Positions 26,151-40,560 of a stretch of 64,000 nt of DNA are shown here, one piece after another. Positions within the stretch are counted from its first letter, which is position 1. Each line of letters opens with the position of its first letter. The notes under the pieces were generated by a model. The model searched no databases. It was not told where the DNA came from and saw nothing but the letters and a program-made list of their open reading frames with translations. Made by a program: the position numbers and the translations under genes. Source of the DNA: Parus major (lineage: Eukaryota; Chordata; Aves; Passeriformes; Paridae); contig NC_031769.1 of the NCBI RefSeq assembly GCF_001522545.3, positions 148,127,361 to 148,191,360 on the forward strand. The letters run 5' to 3'.

Positions 26151-29100
26151 CCCGTAACTTGTTTTATTAAGTCTCATTGTTAAAAGCCCCAAGACACCAT
26201 TTTCTTCTATTTTGGGGGTTGCATTTATGTTCAGGTCCAAATTTTAAAACCCTGTTCAAGAACCCGTTGGATCTGCACAGGAAGTAGGGGCAGAGGTTTA
26301 ACAAGGTGTTTTCCACCCAGCCTTTAGGTTCTGTGCCTGTGTCAGGTTCAGTCCTGACTGGATTTGAAGAATGAACTGACCCAAGGTTGGTTTGGAGGCT
26401 GAGCTCAAGCTCTAAACTAAGAGGTTGAAGGCTCCAACCTTACAACTGCATGAGGATCCAATTTCAAACAATGCTCATGGTCCTCTAACCTGGTCTTGAG
26501 CTGAGCTTTGACTCCTAACCAAAAGTTACAATAAAAAAGCAAGCCAAGTTCTTCTGGTGCTCTGAAGCTGAAAGAAGAAATGGTGGTGGCACACCTTGAC
26601 CTGGACTTAAACGTTGTCAAAGCCTCTGAAAGCTAAAGGAGAAAACAACTGCTCAGGGGGGGATGTTCAGTTCTCTGAACCTTGGTTTATCTGAAGCCCA
26701 AAAACTGGGAGTTTTGCCTGAAAAATAAAAGCCTCTGCTTTGCTTTTTCCTTACTGAGGAGACATCTTCAAAAGTATTAATTCCCCTGAATTCCCACAGC
26801 ATGGACAGAACGTGAGGTCATGGGGAATTTAAATGGAAGGTCACGACTGGAGAACTGGAAGGGCTGGGAGGACTTGAGTCTGGAAATATTTCTTTAACTC
26901 TCTAACTCTGATTTAACTCATTAAAAAGTATGCAATTCCTGTATTTAGAAACAAAATAATTTTTGCATTTGCCAACACTTAGACTTTTTCTTATGAAATT
27001 AATTCATTATTATTGTTATTATCACCATACCTCGTTGGAGATAAGGAAAATAACACAAGGTGGTGAAGGAAGTGGGATGATGGAAAAAGTAGAAGAAAAT
27101 AGGAAAATCAGCAGCAGTCAAATATCTTTCAAAATATGAACAGAAGACTAAAATCTTTTACATTAATGTATTTTTTTCACCTTCTGCTTTCCAGGGATCT
27201 ACTGAGAAAGGGTGTGTTACAGGAAGAAAATCATCATTTAAAATTAGGTTAAAGATTAATTTACACTTTATAGGACATATTTTAATAGGACTAAGATACT
27301 CTGGGGGTGTTTTATTCTCTAATTATTATGTGCCTTGGACACTAACTTCCCTGGTAGAGTGTTTCAGTGCCAAAAGAGTGTATTAATGGACTCAGGAAAA
27401 AAAAAACCTTGGGGTATTCTAATACTTCATTTAGTGACCAGTGGGCTCAGATGAGCAGAGGCAGACTGCACATGGCCAAGTGGGCTGGAAGATCCCAATA
27501 ATCTGCCTTATGGAGACACAGAAAAAGTGTTCTGATGAAATTTGTGTGCTCTGGTCACAGCAAGGATGCTGCACCAAGGACCTCAATGCCCATAAATGGA
27601 CACTCAAAGCCATGCTTGCCCTGTGGAGCTCTGAATTTCAGTGGAAGAAGACAAATTTACAAGTGTTCAAATGTTTCCTGTTCTGATGTGGGAGCACAGG
27701 GATAACAGGAGAGGCAGCAACCAGCTCTTCAGATTGGGTTAGTCCATTGAATAAAACAGCTGTACTGTAAATATCCTTTATCTTGGCCTGTGTCAACTTT
27801 ATTTGTCATCTTCACTTGCTGGGCCTGGTATGTGTAAATAACACGTCCCTCCTGCAAATTACTCAGAAAACACATTGCAAGGGCTGCTGCTCAGCCATCT
27901 TTTAGAAGAAAACCAGCAATCCATGTGTTTAAATAGGTAAAGGTCTAGACACAGATCTTTTTCTCTAAACAAAGTAGTGACCTAAGTTAATTTCAGAGCT
28001 GCTGAAGGCAATTAAATGTGTTTGCATCCTTAACATCCTCTGAAAAAATCCAACCATGGCTGCTGAATGAGTAAATCAGCGAAACAACAGGATGCAGAGG
28101 GGCTGATATTTCCTTCCAGACGTAAAAATGGACTCCATAATAATGTTAAATACAGTCACCACGACCTGCTACCAGAGTCTGTATGCTGTGCTAACAAATA
28201 AAAGTGATTTTGTGCTGTCCATGGGACTGAGTCCCTCATTTCTGTGATAAAGTGAAAAAATCTTAAATCTAAAACTGTGAAGAAATCTAATCACTGCTAA
28301 TGCTTCTGATTGAAAGCTGCATATAGCTGGGCTTATCAGTGCTCTTCATTCCCTTCTGAGTTATGTTCATTGCCATGTCTGACAAAACACTTTATTTATA
28401 GCAAGGAAAGATCAGATGGAGGGCACTCGCTGAGCCTCCACAGATAAAGTTCCCTTTGACACTGCACTGGAAGAGGCCATAGCTCCCTGTACAGACATTT
28501 CCACAATAAATTTGATTTAGTGCCAAATTTTATGCCCTGCAAATCTCTGTGTAATTTTCTGTCGGATTTCCTTTCATAAATTGTTAATTGGATATGTTTG
28601 AAGTTGTTCTTTTGTTGAAATTTGCCTCTGGCAGATTTTTGTCAAGACGTATCTATAAACTGAACCCTTCCAATGAAGAAAAAAAAATTATAGCAGGGAA
28701 AAAGTTGAGTATATCTGATATGCTCAGTAGTTCTTATAAAACTAAATCCTTAGGACTGAGGGTCATACCATGCTGTTGTTCATCATATCTGAAAAATTAT
28801 GCCCAGGCACAACATTTTTCTTGTTGGATAAAATCTTTTCACCAGGATAAAATCGTTGCTGCTTACAACTACATTTTTTTATCAGATTTATTCTACCAAT
28901 GGGGAGATGTTATATGCAGCTGCTGATAGGGAAGGAAAAAAAAAATAAGGTTTTATCTGGATGGTGACAGCTTCTGTCAGTGCCTGTATTTTATCAGCAG
29001 TAAAATCTTTGCCTCAAAAAGTTGCATGTCTGAGACCCCTCCAAAAGCAACCCCCTCCCAACCTTGGTCCTGCCTCACTCCCCATTTGTCTATCAGAAGG

Positions 29101-29944
29101 GACAGAATATCACAAATTTGACAACTCTTGTCACAAAAAGTCACCACACAAGGGATTGAAATGGCCTCTCTCCTGGCCCCATATGGTCTTTATTCCACAG
29201 AGAAGCAGAAATCTGATGGGAACTCCAGCCAGTCCATCTCCAGAGAGTTGGGAGTCTCCTGCAGCAGTGAGAATGTCCTGGCACCTCCCAGTCCTGCAGC
29301 TCTTTTTTACATCCCTAACTTCAATGATGACAGTCCTGATTGCCAGCTACAAGGCTGTTCCCTTACCACAAGTTCAGGGCATGAAATATTGACTGGAGCT
29401 GGATGAGAAATGCCTTTTAGCACCAGAGACATTTTTTGTGATTTCAAAGGAAAATTTCCTCTCCAATCCTCCCCAAAACCTGACGATAAAGACAAAAATT
29501 ATACAACAGAAACAAATAGGGATACACACACCTTCCTCCAGCTCAGGTGAGTACAAGATGGATAATAAAGGTGAGAAATAAGATGAGTCTCTCACAGTTT
29601 TGCCAAAAAATAACTGTAAGAGTTAATGTGAATAACCAAGATTTACTGAAGCTGGATTTACAGGCTGCCCACCAGGTGAGTGACACCACAGGGACAGGAG
29701 AATGCGGGGCTGAAGAAGACACTCACAAATTCTACTTTCAACCTCGGCATGAAGACAGTTAAGAAGGAAACTTGATTAAGCCTGGAGTGAGACAACAAAA
29801 ACACATTTCTACACCACCTCCTTCCACCCCAAACTCCATCAGGCTTGTGTCCTGGGGAGGAGGGTTTTATTTCTGCGTGTGAAAGTTTGGGAAGAGGATA
29901 CAAACATCTTGGGATGGATGTGACAGAGCTGTTGTCAGAGGGGG

Positions 29945-30055
29945 GAAGGGGAGCAGCCCTTGGAAAAGGATCTGGTTGACAGCAAGTTCCATTTGAGCCA
30001 GCAGCTCCTCACCTGGACTGAGAAACTAATTCTGGAGAATAAGAAGGGGCACAAG
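29945..30055 (+). repeat. Possible CR1 ORF2 C-terminal fragment
   Basis: A weak resemblance on the plus strand (cccttggaaaaggatctggt, tgagccagcagctcctcacc) to the CR1 segment around AAGGACTTGGGGGT and GAGCCAGCA. It is too diverged for a firm call. Confidence 0.35.
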
Positions 30056-33000
30056 TTCATTTTTCTCTGACCACTACACCATTCACACACACATTTCAAG
30101 CATCTGGAGCATTGATGGGCTGTAGGGCCCTGGAGATGCCTTTGATATGAACAGCACCATTCACAAATTCCTTGTTACCTCCTGGTTTATACGAGCACAG
30201 GTAAAACCAGTCTCACTTCTCTGAGCTAATTTTGTACTACAGACTGCAGGCAGTTCCAAGGAAATCTTCTGCAACCATGAAAAAAGAACATTTCAGGGCT
30301 TCTATATGACTCAGGGAGGAAACCAAGGAAGGTTGTTCTATCTTTCCCAATCTCCAGAAGCCTCCTGCACCTCTAGCAGGGATATGGCCAGCTCCAGCAG
30401 CAACCACTACACCTCCCACAGCTCCTGCAAACTCTCACATCTCCTTGGGTAACATTTGGCTCTGGCATTCAAACCGAATGCAAATGCAGAGATGTTTATC
30501 TCTTGCTTTATAGTACATATAGACACATAAACAGCCTTTATGAGGATCTCCTATTCTCAGCAGCATCCAGGCTCAGAGATCCACATTTTATTGCATGTAG
30601 AATAACGAGGCTGGAGTGTCTGCATTAGAGATCAATAAAACACCATGCATGGAGTGCCACAGTGCAGAGCACTGCTGGACTTCCCCTGCCTGACACATTT
30701 CTGATCGCAGGTTGGCACTGAGAAGCTGCCTGGGACAAAAATGACACAGAACAGCCAGTTTGGCCTGACTATCCCCAAAATACAGCCAGGTTAAGGCTGA
30801 CAGATAAATCGGATTAGATCATATCTCTCAAACCATCCTTCCAAAACAACTAACCTTGCAAGCTTAATGAGATTTAGAGCTGTACCATGCCAAGCAAAAG
30901 CCCAAAGCAATTACAGGTAGAAAGGCCTCAGGCAGGCACAGAACAAGCAGCCTGGGACTTCTAAATCTTTTAGAGGAGAGAAATAGTGATATTACAGTTT
31001 TGCATTATCTTTCACACAGAAGATCACAGCAGTGATTGGTAATCTGAGCTCTGTTGTCTTAGGAGAGGAGCTTCCCACAACAACTGGGAATGAAATGCAT
31101 CACAAGAAATCACAAATTAACCACTGCCTGCTCTTCCTTTTCACTCAAAAAAAAAGCCAAATTTAAAATTACCACAACAAGGACAACTTTCAGTGTGTTG
31201 AATCCTTCCTGCATGCATCACTGATACAGGCAAATACACAAATGGATTCAGCATTTTCTTCAACTTATGCAAATTTGATTACACTGCACCAATGTAGCAT
31301 GAGAAAAACCAGGATGGGAAAATTAGCATAAAGGGAAGTGTTGAAGTACATTTTTATTTAAATTAACTAGAATACTTCATGTGTTTCTGTCTCCACTCTT
31401 GATCAAGGTGTTTACTTTTGAATGAAAGGAATGTGAAATTGAGCAAGAAAACCTCCCTTTCCACCAGTTTCCTACTACAGAATCTGCAAGAAATCACTAA
31501 TTTTAGGGAAAATGTATTAACAGAAAGTATTTTGGTAGTTTGCTTTTCAGCATTTTAAAATTTACTCATTCAGGTGTCTGCAGTCATGAGGACTGAGAAA
31601 ATCTTTTCAGTTTCCTGGAACTAGAAGAGACTAAGTAATAGAGTACCTAGTTCATACCTCCTACTGCTTTCTTCTTCTTTAGCTTGCCTTCAAGACTTTA
31701 TTACTCCACCAAATTCATTCTAAGCAATCCTGACCTCATCACCCAGGGCTGTTTGAGTTCAGAGTCGATCTTACTGTACTCAGGGTGGGAGAATTAAATG
31801 ACCTGTCTGTGGTAGATGAAGAAAAAGAAAATAAGCCAGGGGCCCGAGGTTTAGCTCTCTGATAACTGATGTGCTTTTAAGAAGCACAGCACATTTTCTC
31901 TCCACAGTGAAGACCAAATTTAGGAGGAATTCCCTTCCTACCAGGCTTAGATGGTGGGGCTGACACAAATTTTGCCCATGGAGATCATCAGCTTCTAGGT
32001 CAAACTTCAGTTGATCATGAGGGCTACGCTTTGCCATGTACATGTTCCAGCCTGTCTGATTGAAGGAAGGAGCAGCTTGTTCTGTTCCTATTTCCAGTCC
32101 TCTTTTTCTTCCCTCTTGATTTGGCAACTTTACCATGCAAATAGACAGTCCCACGGCAATGTGAGTTAAACAAAACAGTGAAGAGAGGCAGACATCTCCC
32201 CTCTCTGTAATCCAACATGCTCTGCTTTTCAAACCCATTTCACTGAATGACTTCAGCCTGCCTGCACCCTTCCTTCCCAGCTGCCTGGGCTGCCACCACC
32301 TTCAGGTGGCATCTCCATATACACCAAGCAAGTGGATAAACATTCCTCAGCCCTGTCAGGAAGGAGAGCATTCACCGGCGTTTTTATAGCATCACAACAC
32401 ATTCCTAAAGCTGTTCCTGCCCTTTCCTATCTGCCTGTGCAATATTCTCAGCACTCTGAGTCTCTGCACATCCCTGCTGGCACCAGGTTTTGGCTGGCAG
32501 TGCTGTCTGAGAGCTGAGCTGAGTTGTTCCTGGATGCTGATGCAAGGCAGGGACTCGGTGCTCGCAGCTCCCTCGCCGAGCAGCTGAAACCCCCAGCGTT
32601 TGTGTAAATGGCCCATGCTTGAAAGAGCTCACAGACACATCAAGACTGTCTAGAAAGTATCGTGTTGTCGCTGCCTCCCAACATATGTGCTGCACAGCTG
32701 GTGAGCAGGTTCCTGCTAGAAAGGCAAACAAGAGGGAGAATGAGTCACTGGCTCATCCATTAACACCCATCTAGTACCAAAAAATTTAAAATAGTGAGGA
32801 GTCTTTTTTTTCCTGGGTTCACACAGAGTCAAGAACCAAATTCAGCTTGATTTCTTGTAGCAGAGACAACCCCTAGCACGGGCACAGTGCCACTCTGGAG
32901 CAGTGGAAAAACAGAAAGATGCTGGAAATAAAATGTGTGTTTCTTTCTTTAAAAAAATAAAAAATTAAAAAATAGACTGCTTTTGTATTTTGCATTTTGT

Positions 33001-33365
33001 TTTTGGACTGCTCAGACAGTTTTATTTTTAGAAACATGTTTGACTCCTACAAAACTCCATTGGCATCATATTTTTAATCTCTCTTTGTTCCTGGCCTTTG
33101 GACTGTTCAGTGTCCAAGCAAATGTTCAAAGCCCGATATGGAGAATCACTCTCATTTAGTGACTTTAAAAAATGTCTGCCCATTTTACAGCCCCTGCACT
33201 GCCAGAATGATTCTGCTACTGCCCAAAAGTCTGATCCCAAATTAGGACAAAAATCAGAGGAGTCTTGTCACCACACATTTGGAAGAGCCTTGGAGGGGTG
33301 TTGATGGGACAACACCTCATCCCACACCAACTTTTGGCACCATCCAGAAAACCATCTCATTTTGC

Positions 33366-33825
33366 ATAGTCATGGAACCAGAGTAAGGTTTGGGTTGAAG
33401 GGGACATTAAAGATCATCTCACTCCAATCCCTGCCATGGGCAGGGACACTTTCCACTATCCCAGATTGCTCCAAGCCCTGTCCAACCTGGCCTTGGACAC
33501 TTCCAGGGATCCTGGGGCACCGTGTGCCAGGGCCTCACCACCCTCATACTAAATAATTTCTAATACCCAAACTAAGTCTCCTCTACTTCAGTTTGAGGTC
33601 ATTTGTCCATTTCCTGGTGCTCCAGGCTCTTGTCCAAAGTCCCTCTCCAGCTCTCTTGGATTCTCTTTAGGAACTTGAAGGGGATCTAAGATCCCCTGGA
33701 TCCTTCTTTTCTCCAGGCTGGACACCCCCAGCTCTCCCAGCCCGGCTCCAGAGCAGAGGGGCTCCAGCTTCCTGAACACCTTTGTGGCCTCCTCAGGACT
33801 CACTACAAATGATCCATCATCTTCT
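33366..33825 (-). repeat. CR1 LINE 3' part
   Basis: A long reverse-complement CR1 stretch: gatcatctcactccaatccc, ccaagccctgtccaacctgg, ccaaagtccctctccagctc, caggctggacacccccagct and gtggcctcctcaggactcac. It is about 460 bp, collinear with 1159-1664 and of the same subfamily type. Confidence 0.88.
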
Positions 33826-34284
33826 CATCTTGGGGGGACACAGAATTGATTTCCTGTTATAATTTCCCCATGCTTCAAGCCAAACCTTTTTTTTTTTTTC
33901 CCTTTTCCTCCAAACATCGGATGTTACAGCTCAAGGGACACAAGCCAAGTGGCAATACTGGGATGAAATAAAGACACTTGGAAATTCGAATTTTATTACA
34001 CAGAGTTGTCTTTCCAAGTGTACAATTATGGAAGAGCACTGCACAGCAGAGCCCAGTTAGACAGGAAATTTTACAATTAAAAGGTTCTGTAGCATTTGTT
34101 CCTAAAGAGCAAACAGTGAAAAAACAAAGATCACATTTTCAATTAAATTGGTGAAATGGCTCCATCCCTCTAAGTGTTCCCACTAAAGCCCCAAAACATC
34201 AACAGCACCTTCCCAGCGCCCACCTGTCCATACAGGAGGGGTTGATGGCTCCTTCTCCTGGTCAGTGTTAATTCCCACCCAACT

Positions 34285-34308
34285 CAGTCTAATCTCAAGA
34301 TTAGACTG
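34285..34308. repeat. Perfect inverted repeat (10-bp stem, 4-nt loop)
   Basis: The arms are cagtctaatc (34285-34294) and gattagactg (34299-34308), with loop tcaa. It is a perfect hairpin-forming palindrome in unique intron sequence. Its function is unknown and it may be chance. Confidence 0.8.
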
Positions 34309-35434
34309 TAAACAACCTTAAAATATAAGTTTAACCTAAGGGAATGAAATGCTTGGCCTGATTTCTGAGTGCTCTGACAGCAAGGACTGACATGGACAAG
34401 AGGACATTGTTTTACTGGAAATGTTTAACAACAGTCAACCTTATTCAGAGAATGTGAGCTTCAATCTCCAGAAAAATGAAGAGTGACAACTTGAATTTCA
34501 AGTCAAATCAAGTCAGAACATTTACTGGTTTAGAGAAAAACACAAGAACAGCAGAAAGAAAATTATATTCTTCCTCAAGAATAGTGATATAGTTATTACA
34601 GAGCTAGGCAATGTCTCAGGGAAGAGAAACTAACGCTATTAGGGAAATTTAGACACAGAGGTGTATCTGGCACCAAAGTGCCTGCAAAGTGAAATAATGA
34701 AAATAAGAAATGTAAGCATTGCTAAAGGGAACAAAATCCTGCTTCTGAGTTTGTCCAGGGAGAATGAAATAGGGACAATTTGGCAATTTGCTAATTCATC
34801 CTGTATGAGTTCTTTACAGGGCAGGATGAAGTGAATTTAACCTTCCAAACGGTGACAAGAAATAGGAAGTTTCAGGAAGGGAAGCAGTGCAGAGCAGGTT
34901 TATTATCCTCAGGTGCTCGGTGCTGTCTCGGTGATATATGCTCACAGAGATGTTAACCTTTCCTCATTCAGTCCCACACCACCCCATTAGCATTCAGGCT
35001 TTCATGAGCATTGAAAAGCCACCTAAACTGTTTCCAAAATAAAGCATTCAGCAAAAGGATTAAGGTAAAAAAAATGTTGAAAGGTTTTCAGCTCAGCGCC
35101 TCTGGAACGTGACATGTAACAAAATCGTCCATAATCTGCCCATTTTTCCAGTTAATATCAGGACAATGTCTTAACTGTGTCAGAGGCAGGAGAGGCCAGA
35201 GATAAACATTCAGATAATTTCTACCACAGATTTTTATTGCACTCTCATTATTATTTATTTTACTTCTGTTTTAACTGTGCTATTGACTTTGCAAACTGAT
35301 GGGGTTTTAACCATCCACACAAGTGTTCTTTATTAGTTCTAGCACTTAACCTACATGTTTCTTTCCTACCATCAGGCTATCCTGGCTTTTATCATTTAAG
35401 TCTGTGAATAATTCACCTGGTCTCCATTTGTATT

Positions 35435-35600
35435 TTCACCTTGAAAGTATTTATAGACTGTAATCATGTCTCTATTGATACTTTCTTCAAGACTATTTAA
35501 TTTAGCTCCCTCATTTTCTCATCTGATGTTTATAGACTACATACCTCATGTTATTTTATTTGTGGTCTTCATGTTCTTTTTTGTTCTCTATATACCAAAG
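35435..35600 (-). repeat. Possible ancient CR1/L3-like fragment
   Basis: The series gtatttatagactgtaatca, tgtctctattgatactttct, tttagctccctcattttctc resembles the reverse complement of an old CR1/L3 3' region in the order of landmarks, but with low similarity. Confidence 0.35.
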
Positions 35601-36770
35601 CCCTTCCCAAGCCATAAACCCCAAGATTTCATTGCTTGTGCCATAAAAATATATTTCTGATGGAAACTTCCACCCAAAGAGAGGAGAAATTTTGTCGCAT
35701 GTTTAAGTCCACTCTCAAAAATGCTGCATGGGGCTTTGATTGGTTGACTTGTTGCACCTTGATAATTTTCCTAACTATTTGACCCAGTCCCAAAGGACTC
35801 AGATCCACTCCTACAGTAATAAAGAAGTAATGAACAAATCCTGAAAGGCTGGGACACACTCATTGGATTAAAATCATATTTCACTCCCTGAAAAAGACCT
35901 CTGTCTGCAAGCCCACATTGGAACAGGATTCTCTCCGTGGAAAGGTGAGTTTTCTGCTGTTCCTCTGAATGTTTGTGTGCGTGAAAATGAGATTTTTTTA
36001 TCACATAAAGCCAGGTTTTCACTGCACAAGAGTCTCCTTGCTAACACACATGGGTGCAGACACTGCCTCTGAACCCCTGAATTCTGGAGGGACAAAGGGA
36101 TCACAGTGAACTACAGGAAGGGTGCTTGAAGGGAATTTATTTCCTTCTGCTCCCTGTCTACTCAAAACTGTGAAGTGGGTTTCTCCAGCAGGAGATTCAA
36201 TCTAATAAAGTTCTGCCCTTCATTTTTTTGGCCTTTTCTCCAAACTGGCAATAGAGCTTTACCCTGTCAGAGTTGCCACTTTGTTCCATCAGACATCAAG
36301 TGTCATCCAGAGAAGGAGGGATAAATTAGGCAGCTGCTGGTTCAGGACTGGTGGTATTGACATGTAAGTGGGATCCCTCTTAACACCAATTTGAGATGTT
36401 TGCACAGTGGATATCTTTGTTTGAATTGATCAGGCAAATTGAACTGCCAGAAATCCTCTCCAACTTTACATACCCACAGTGGAGGCACTGACCTCCGAGC
36501 TCCTGATTAAGACTCCCACTATAATCAATGGAGACGTGGTCAATAAAGTCAATGGAGATAAAAGCCCTGTTCTCCAGATTAAAAAGATTGACAGCTACTT
36601 AACACAAAACTGTGCCATAGACTATAAAGGGAGCCTTGAATGTCAGGCTCAGAAGTAGAGATTTACACTACACATGCCCAGCTGTGGCCAAGGGAGACTA
36701 TGGGGAAAAAAAACCCAAACAATCCAAAACAACATTAAAAAACCCCAAAAAAACCCTGACCAAAAACCAC

Positions 36771-36786
36771 TTTTTTTTTTTTTTTT
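36771..36786 (+). repeat. Poly(T) run
   Basis: Sixteen T in a row, next to an A/C-rich stretch at about 36706-36770. Confidence 0.9.
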
Positions 36787-39429
36787 ACAGAAAATAATAT
36801 ATCATACTTAGCTCAGCTGAGTGTATTGAAATGTGTTTGTTTCTCCCAGCTACCTGTAGAAAGAGTCTTGTCTTCAGAGATAGAAATCTGCACTGTGGAG
36901 GAATTAACAGATTCCTTCAGCACTCATGGTTTGAATTCCCAGTAGATTTATCAGGGACTAAGTGAGGGCAGAGAGGCAAGACAGGTCTGGGGTGACACAT
37001 AGAAAGCTGCCTCTTGAATTCCCTCTTTGTGGAGAAATCCTGTTTTCTCCCACATGCCACATGTAAGAGCAGAAAACGTGTCTGCAATCACCTGGCCAGT
37101 GTGACAAAGAAGTGACAAAACCACCTCTGGTTTACTGATGTGCAGATTGTTTATTCATCTGTCACAAAGAATGAATGACCTTCCGTCTCACCACACAGAG
37201 GGCAGAATCATGTGAAATGTTCAACTTATTTTGACAATTTTCCCTCAGCTGGTGAGGATGGGAGACAACCTGCATCTCCCTCACAAACCTGGTTTTTAAT
37301 AGACTTAACAGCACGAGAATATGAAGTGATCTAAGCTATGTATTCACACTGTATGAGATCACACTGCATCAAAACTTTGATAGATGCCCCTGCTGTTTGC
37401 TCATCCTTAAGGAGCAATGACCTGGACATTAGCATGTCTAGTAAATTGTTCTAATGTGTGGTGAAAGGGGACTAATGGATACAGTAATTGATTGTTTGAT
37501 GGATAGCTGGGGAGCCCTTTGATTATGAGTTTTTGCTACGGTCCAAGACATTTTCATTCTCCAGTTAACCCAGAGCTGATTGCTTGCATGAATTATCTCC
37601 TTCTCTGACTGCAAATATCATTCACTTAATAAATATTTCATTAGAAACAAACCAGTGGTGGGGAGAGGGGAGGAAGCAGATGCTCAGTGCTGTGTCTGTT
37701 GAAGACATTACAGAGTTTACAGAACTGACACAGAGATTATCCATGAGATGTGCTCGGGTCAGACAAGGGGTCTTTGCTTCTCCAGGATTTAGTGCTCAGA
37801 AGCAAGAAGAAGCCTGAAGGTCAATTTAAATCAGTCAATGGAGGCTCAATATGGACCAAGAAGGATGAAATGCAGTGCTGAAGCCACTGTGTAAAAGTTG
37901 GTTTCCTCACAAATCCCACCCTCCTCTCTCCCAAACTCCAGGCTGAGCTTTCATGTCACAAGGAGGGACCCTGACCAAGAAATAGAATATCAGCAAGAAA
38001 ACATTTATAATCCCTGGGATTCCATTGGTGAGGGTAGAATTTTGATCCTAGTGAAGGTTACAGAAAAATTTTCCTGCCTGTTAATGCGGTTTTTTTTTGA
38101 TCCTTTATTTTCCCATGTTGTCTTCTCAAAAGTTAATTCTACCTGTATTTGGCTTTTGATATTTAATTATTCAGTGACACCTGTACTGAACACATTTGTT
38201 TCATTTCTGATGGTCACTTTCCAGCATGACACTGTACTTCTGAGTTATGAAGATCACTACTCTTCTCTGCAAGGAGAGTTCTCCTAAAGGGCATTGCAGA
38301 AATCAGGCAGAAACAGATTTTTTTTTAACCATTCAAACTCCCCATTCTGGATCAACCCTGTTTCACATCTCTTCCAGTTTTCAAATAAGAAGACAGCAAT
38401 ATTTGCTGAGGACAATTTGGACTTCCACAGGCTCTAGTGAGGTGAGGGATGTCACAAACTAAGCTGGAGCCACAAGAAGTTTGTTACAACATGAAGTCAC
38501 TACAAAAGCTGATCCCAATTCACCTCACACTCTTCATATGCTGAAAACTGCAGCAGTTTTAAATCCTCTTTCATTGAAAAATTGTTGATGAGCAAAATAC
38601 ATAATGTTCCCTATTACTCTCCACCTTGTGTATGTCCCCTGGGCATTGAGACTCTCTTATCTTGCTTTCCTAGCTGTTCCTCCAGCTTATTTATATTGTT
38701 AGTCTCACAATGGGTATCATTATGTCAATAAGCACAATTTAAATATTAATCCTATGGTTATGGGCAGAAATGTAACTGATCATATCTTATGCTATAAAAG
38801 GGGAACGTGTGGCAAGGAAATGGCTTCAGTGCTGTTTGCTCTCAAATGCTTTTTCAAGAATTTTACAGAGGGGAATGACATGAACAAAATATGGGGGGAA
38901 ATAAGAGGAGGTGACAAAGGAAGAGGGACAACCAAACAAATGAGAGCAGGGACTGTGCAAGAGTGAAAGAAGAGCACAAAAGGTGCTTGGAAAGGGGACA
39001 AAGAGTAAAGAAAACTTGGAAGTGAATTGAAAGGGAGCCAAAGGCAGATCCAGGTTACCTTCAAAATGCACAGATCCCCCAGCCAGGCACAACAGGAGCT
39101 GAGACAGGACCCTCACAGGGACTGAAACCCTCACTAGTGCTGATATATTTCAGCAGGAAGGGTGAGAGAAGGAAGGCAGAAAATCTTTCCAAACACAGAA
39201 TAGCCATTATAAAAATCTACACATTCCTGTTGTGTTGTTCCTCTTTCATTACCATACACAGACCAACTACTGGGGAGCAGGAAATTTCATTTTTAGACAA
39301 AAAAGATTTCTCTTCTCTTGAAGAAGCATTTGTCACTAATTTCTGAAGATAAACCAACATCCTGCCCACATGCTGGAAAAGAATCTTTCTTGCCACAGGG
39401 TACTTCTATTAATAAAGACAAAAATGGGT

Positions 39430-39448
39430 AAAAAAAAAAAAAAAAAAG
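39430..39448 (+). repeat. Poly(A) run
   Basis: About 19 A in a row, then A/G-rich sequence. No recognised retroelement body precedes it. Confidence 0.85.
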
Positions 39449-40009
39449 AGAAAAACTGAAAAAAACTGCTTTTCCAGAAAACTACTAAACTCTGTATTTA
39501 TCTGAGATCAGACTGAGCTAAAAACTGTTAGCACAGTTACTGTTGGACACATATTTTTCCACACCAAATTGTGGAAGGTGACTGAGTCCACAATACCCCT
39601 GAATATTTTATCATAATCACGAGGCTGCACACCAGCTTTCTCCACGGGAAGCTCTCCCTGAACCACTGACACTGCCTGCTGAGGGAGGTGACACTTTCCA
39701 GCAGCACAGGAGCATCGATCTGGCTCAGCATTTTGAAGTCCCTGATGAGTTTACATTACCTTTCTGCTGGAGTCCTTCTATTTGCATCCACTGCCTGTGC
39801 TTTTACCCCTGCTGCTGCTCAGCTCAAACACAGCTGTGCTAATACACCAAAGCCACACAGATAATCCCTTCTCTCTGATCTGTTTTCAGGTCTCATTTGG
39901 CAAACGGAAGGGGGTGAAACCAGTGGGAACACAGAGGAGAGACGAGCCCTTGAGGTGTGTCCTGGGCCAGTCTCTCCCAAGGACGCTGATGCAGGCTTTT
40001 GTTTTGTGA

Positions 40010-40560
40010 GAATCACAGAATCACTGAAGTTGGAAAAGACCTCCAACACCATCAAGTCCAACTTTTGAACAATCACCAGCTTGTCAACCAGGCCAGAGCG
40101 CTGACTGCCATGTTCAGTCTCCTCTTGAACACTCCCAGGGATGGAAGTGAACCACCTTGGGCAGTCCCTTCCAATGTTTAACAACCCTTCCCATGAAGAA
40201 ATTCTTCCTGATGTCCAACCTGAGCCTCCCTTGACAGAGCTTGAGGCCATTTCCTCTCATCCTGTCCCTTGTTCCCTGGGAGAAGAGAGCAACCCCTGCC
40301 TGGCTACAACCTCCTCTCAGGGAATTGTAGAGAGCAAGAAGGTCCCTCCTGAGCATCCTTTTCTCCAGGCTAAACACCCCCAGCTCCCTCAGCCTGTCCT
40401 CACAGGACTGACTCTCTAAACCCTTCCCCAGCTCTGTTGACCTTCCCTGGACATGCTCCAACCCCTCTTGACCTGAGGGACCCAGAACTGGACACAGCAC
40501 TTGAGGTGTGGCCTCACCAGTGCTGAGTACAATCATTGCCCTGGTCAAAAAAAGAAACCA
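40010..40560 (-). repeat. CR1 LINE 3' part, well preserved
   Basis: The reverse-complement tail agaatcacagaatcactgaa, then aaaagacctccaacaccatc, gaagaaattcttcctgatgt, aggctaaacacccccagctc and ggacacagcacttgaggtgt. It is about 550 bp. It appears to be the same subfamily as the plus-strand CR1 at 55672-56290. Confidence 0.88.

Noticed and set aside
31780..32238. Open frame of 152 codons on the minus strand
   Set aside because: No motif recognised. A faint MIR-like reading on the plus strand was too weak to report.
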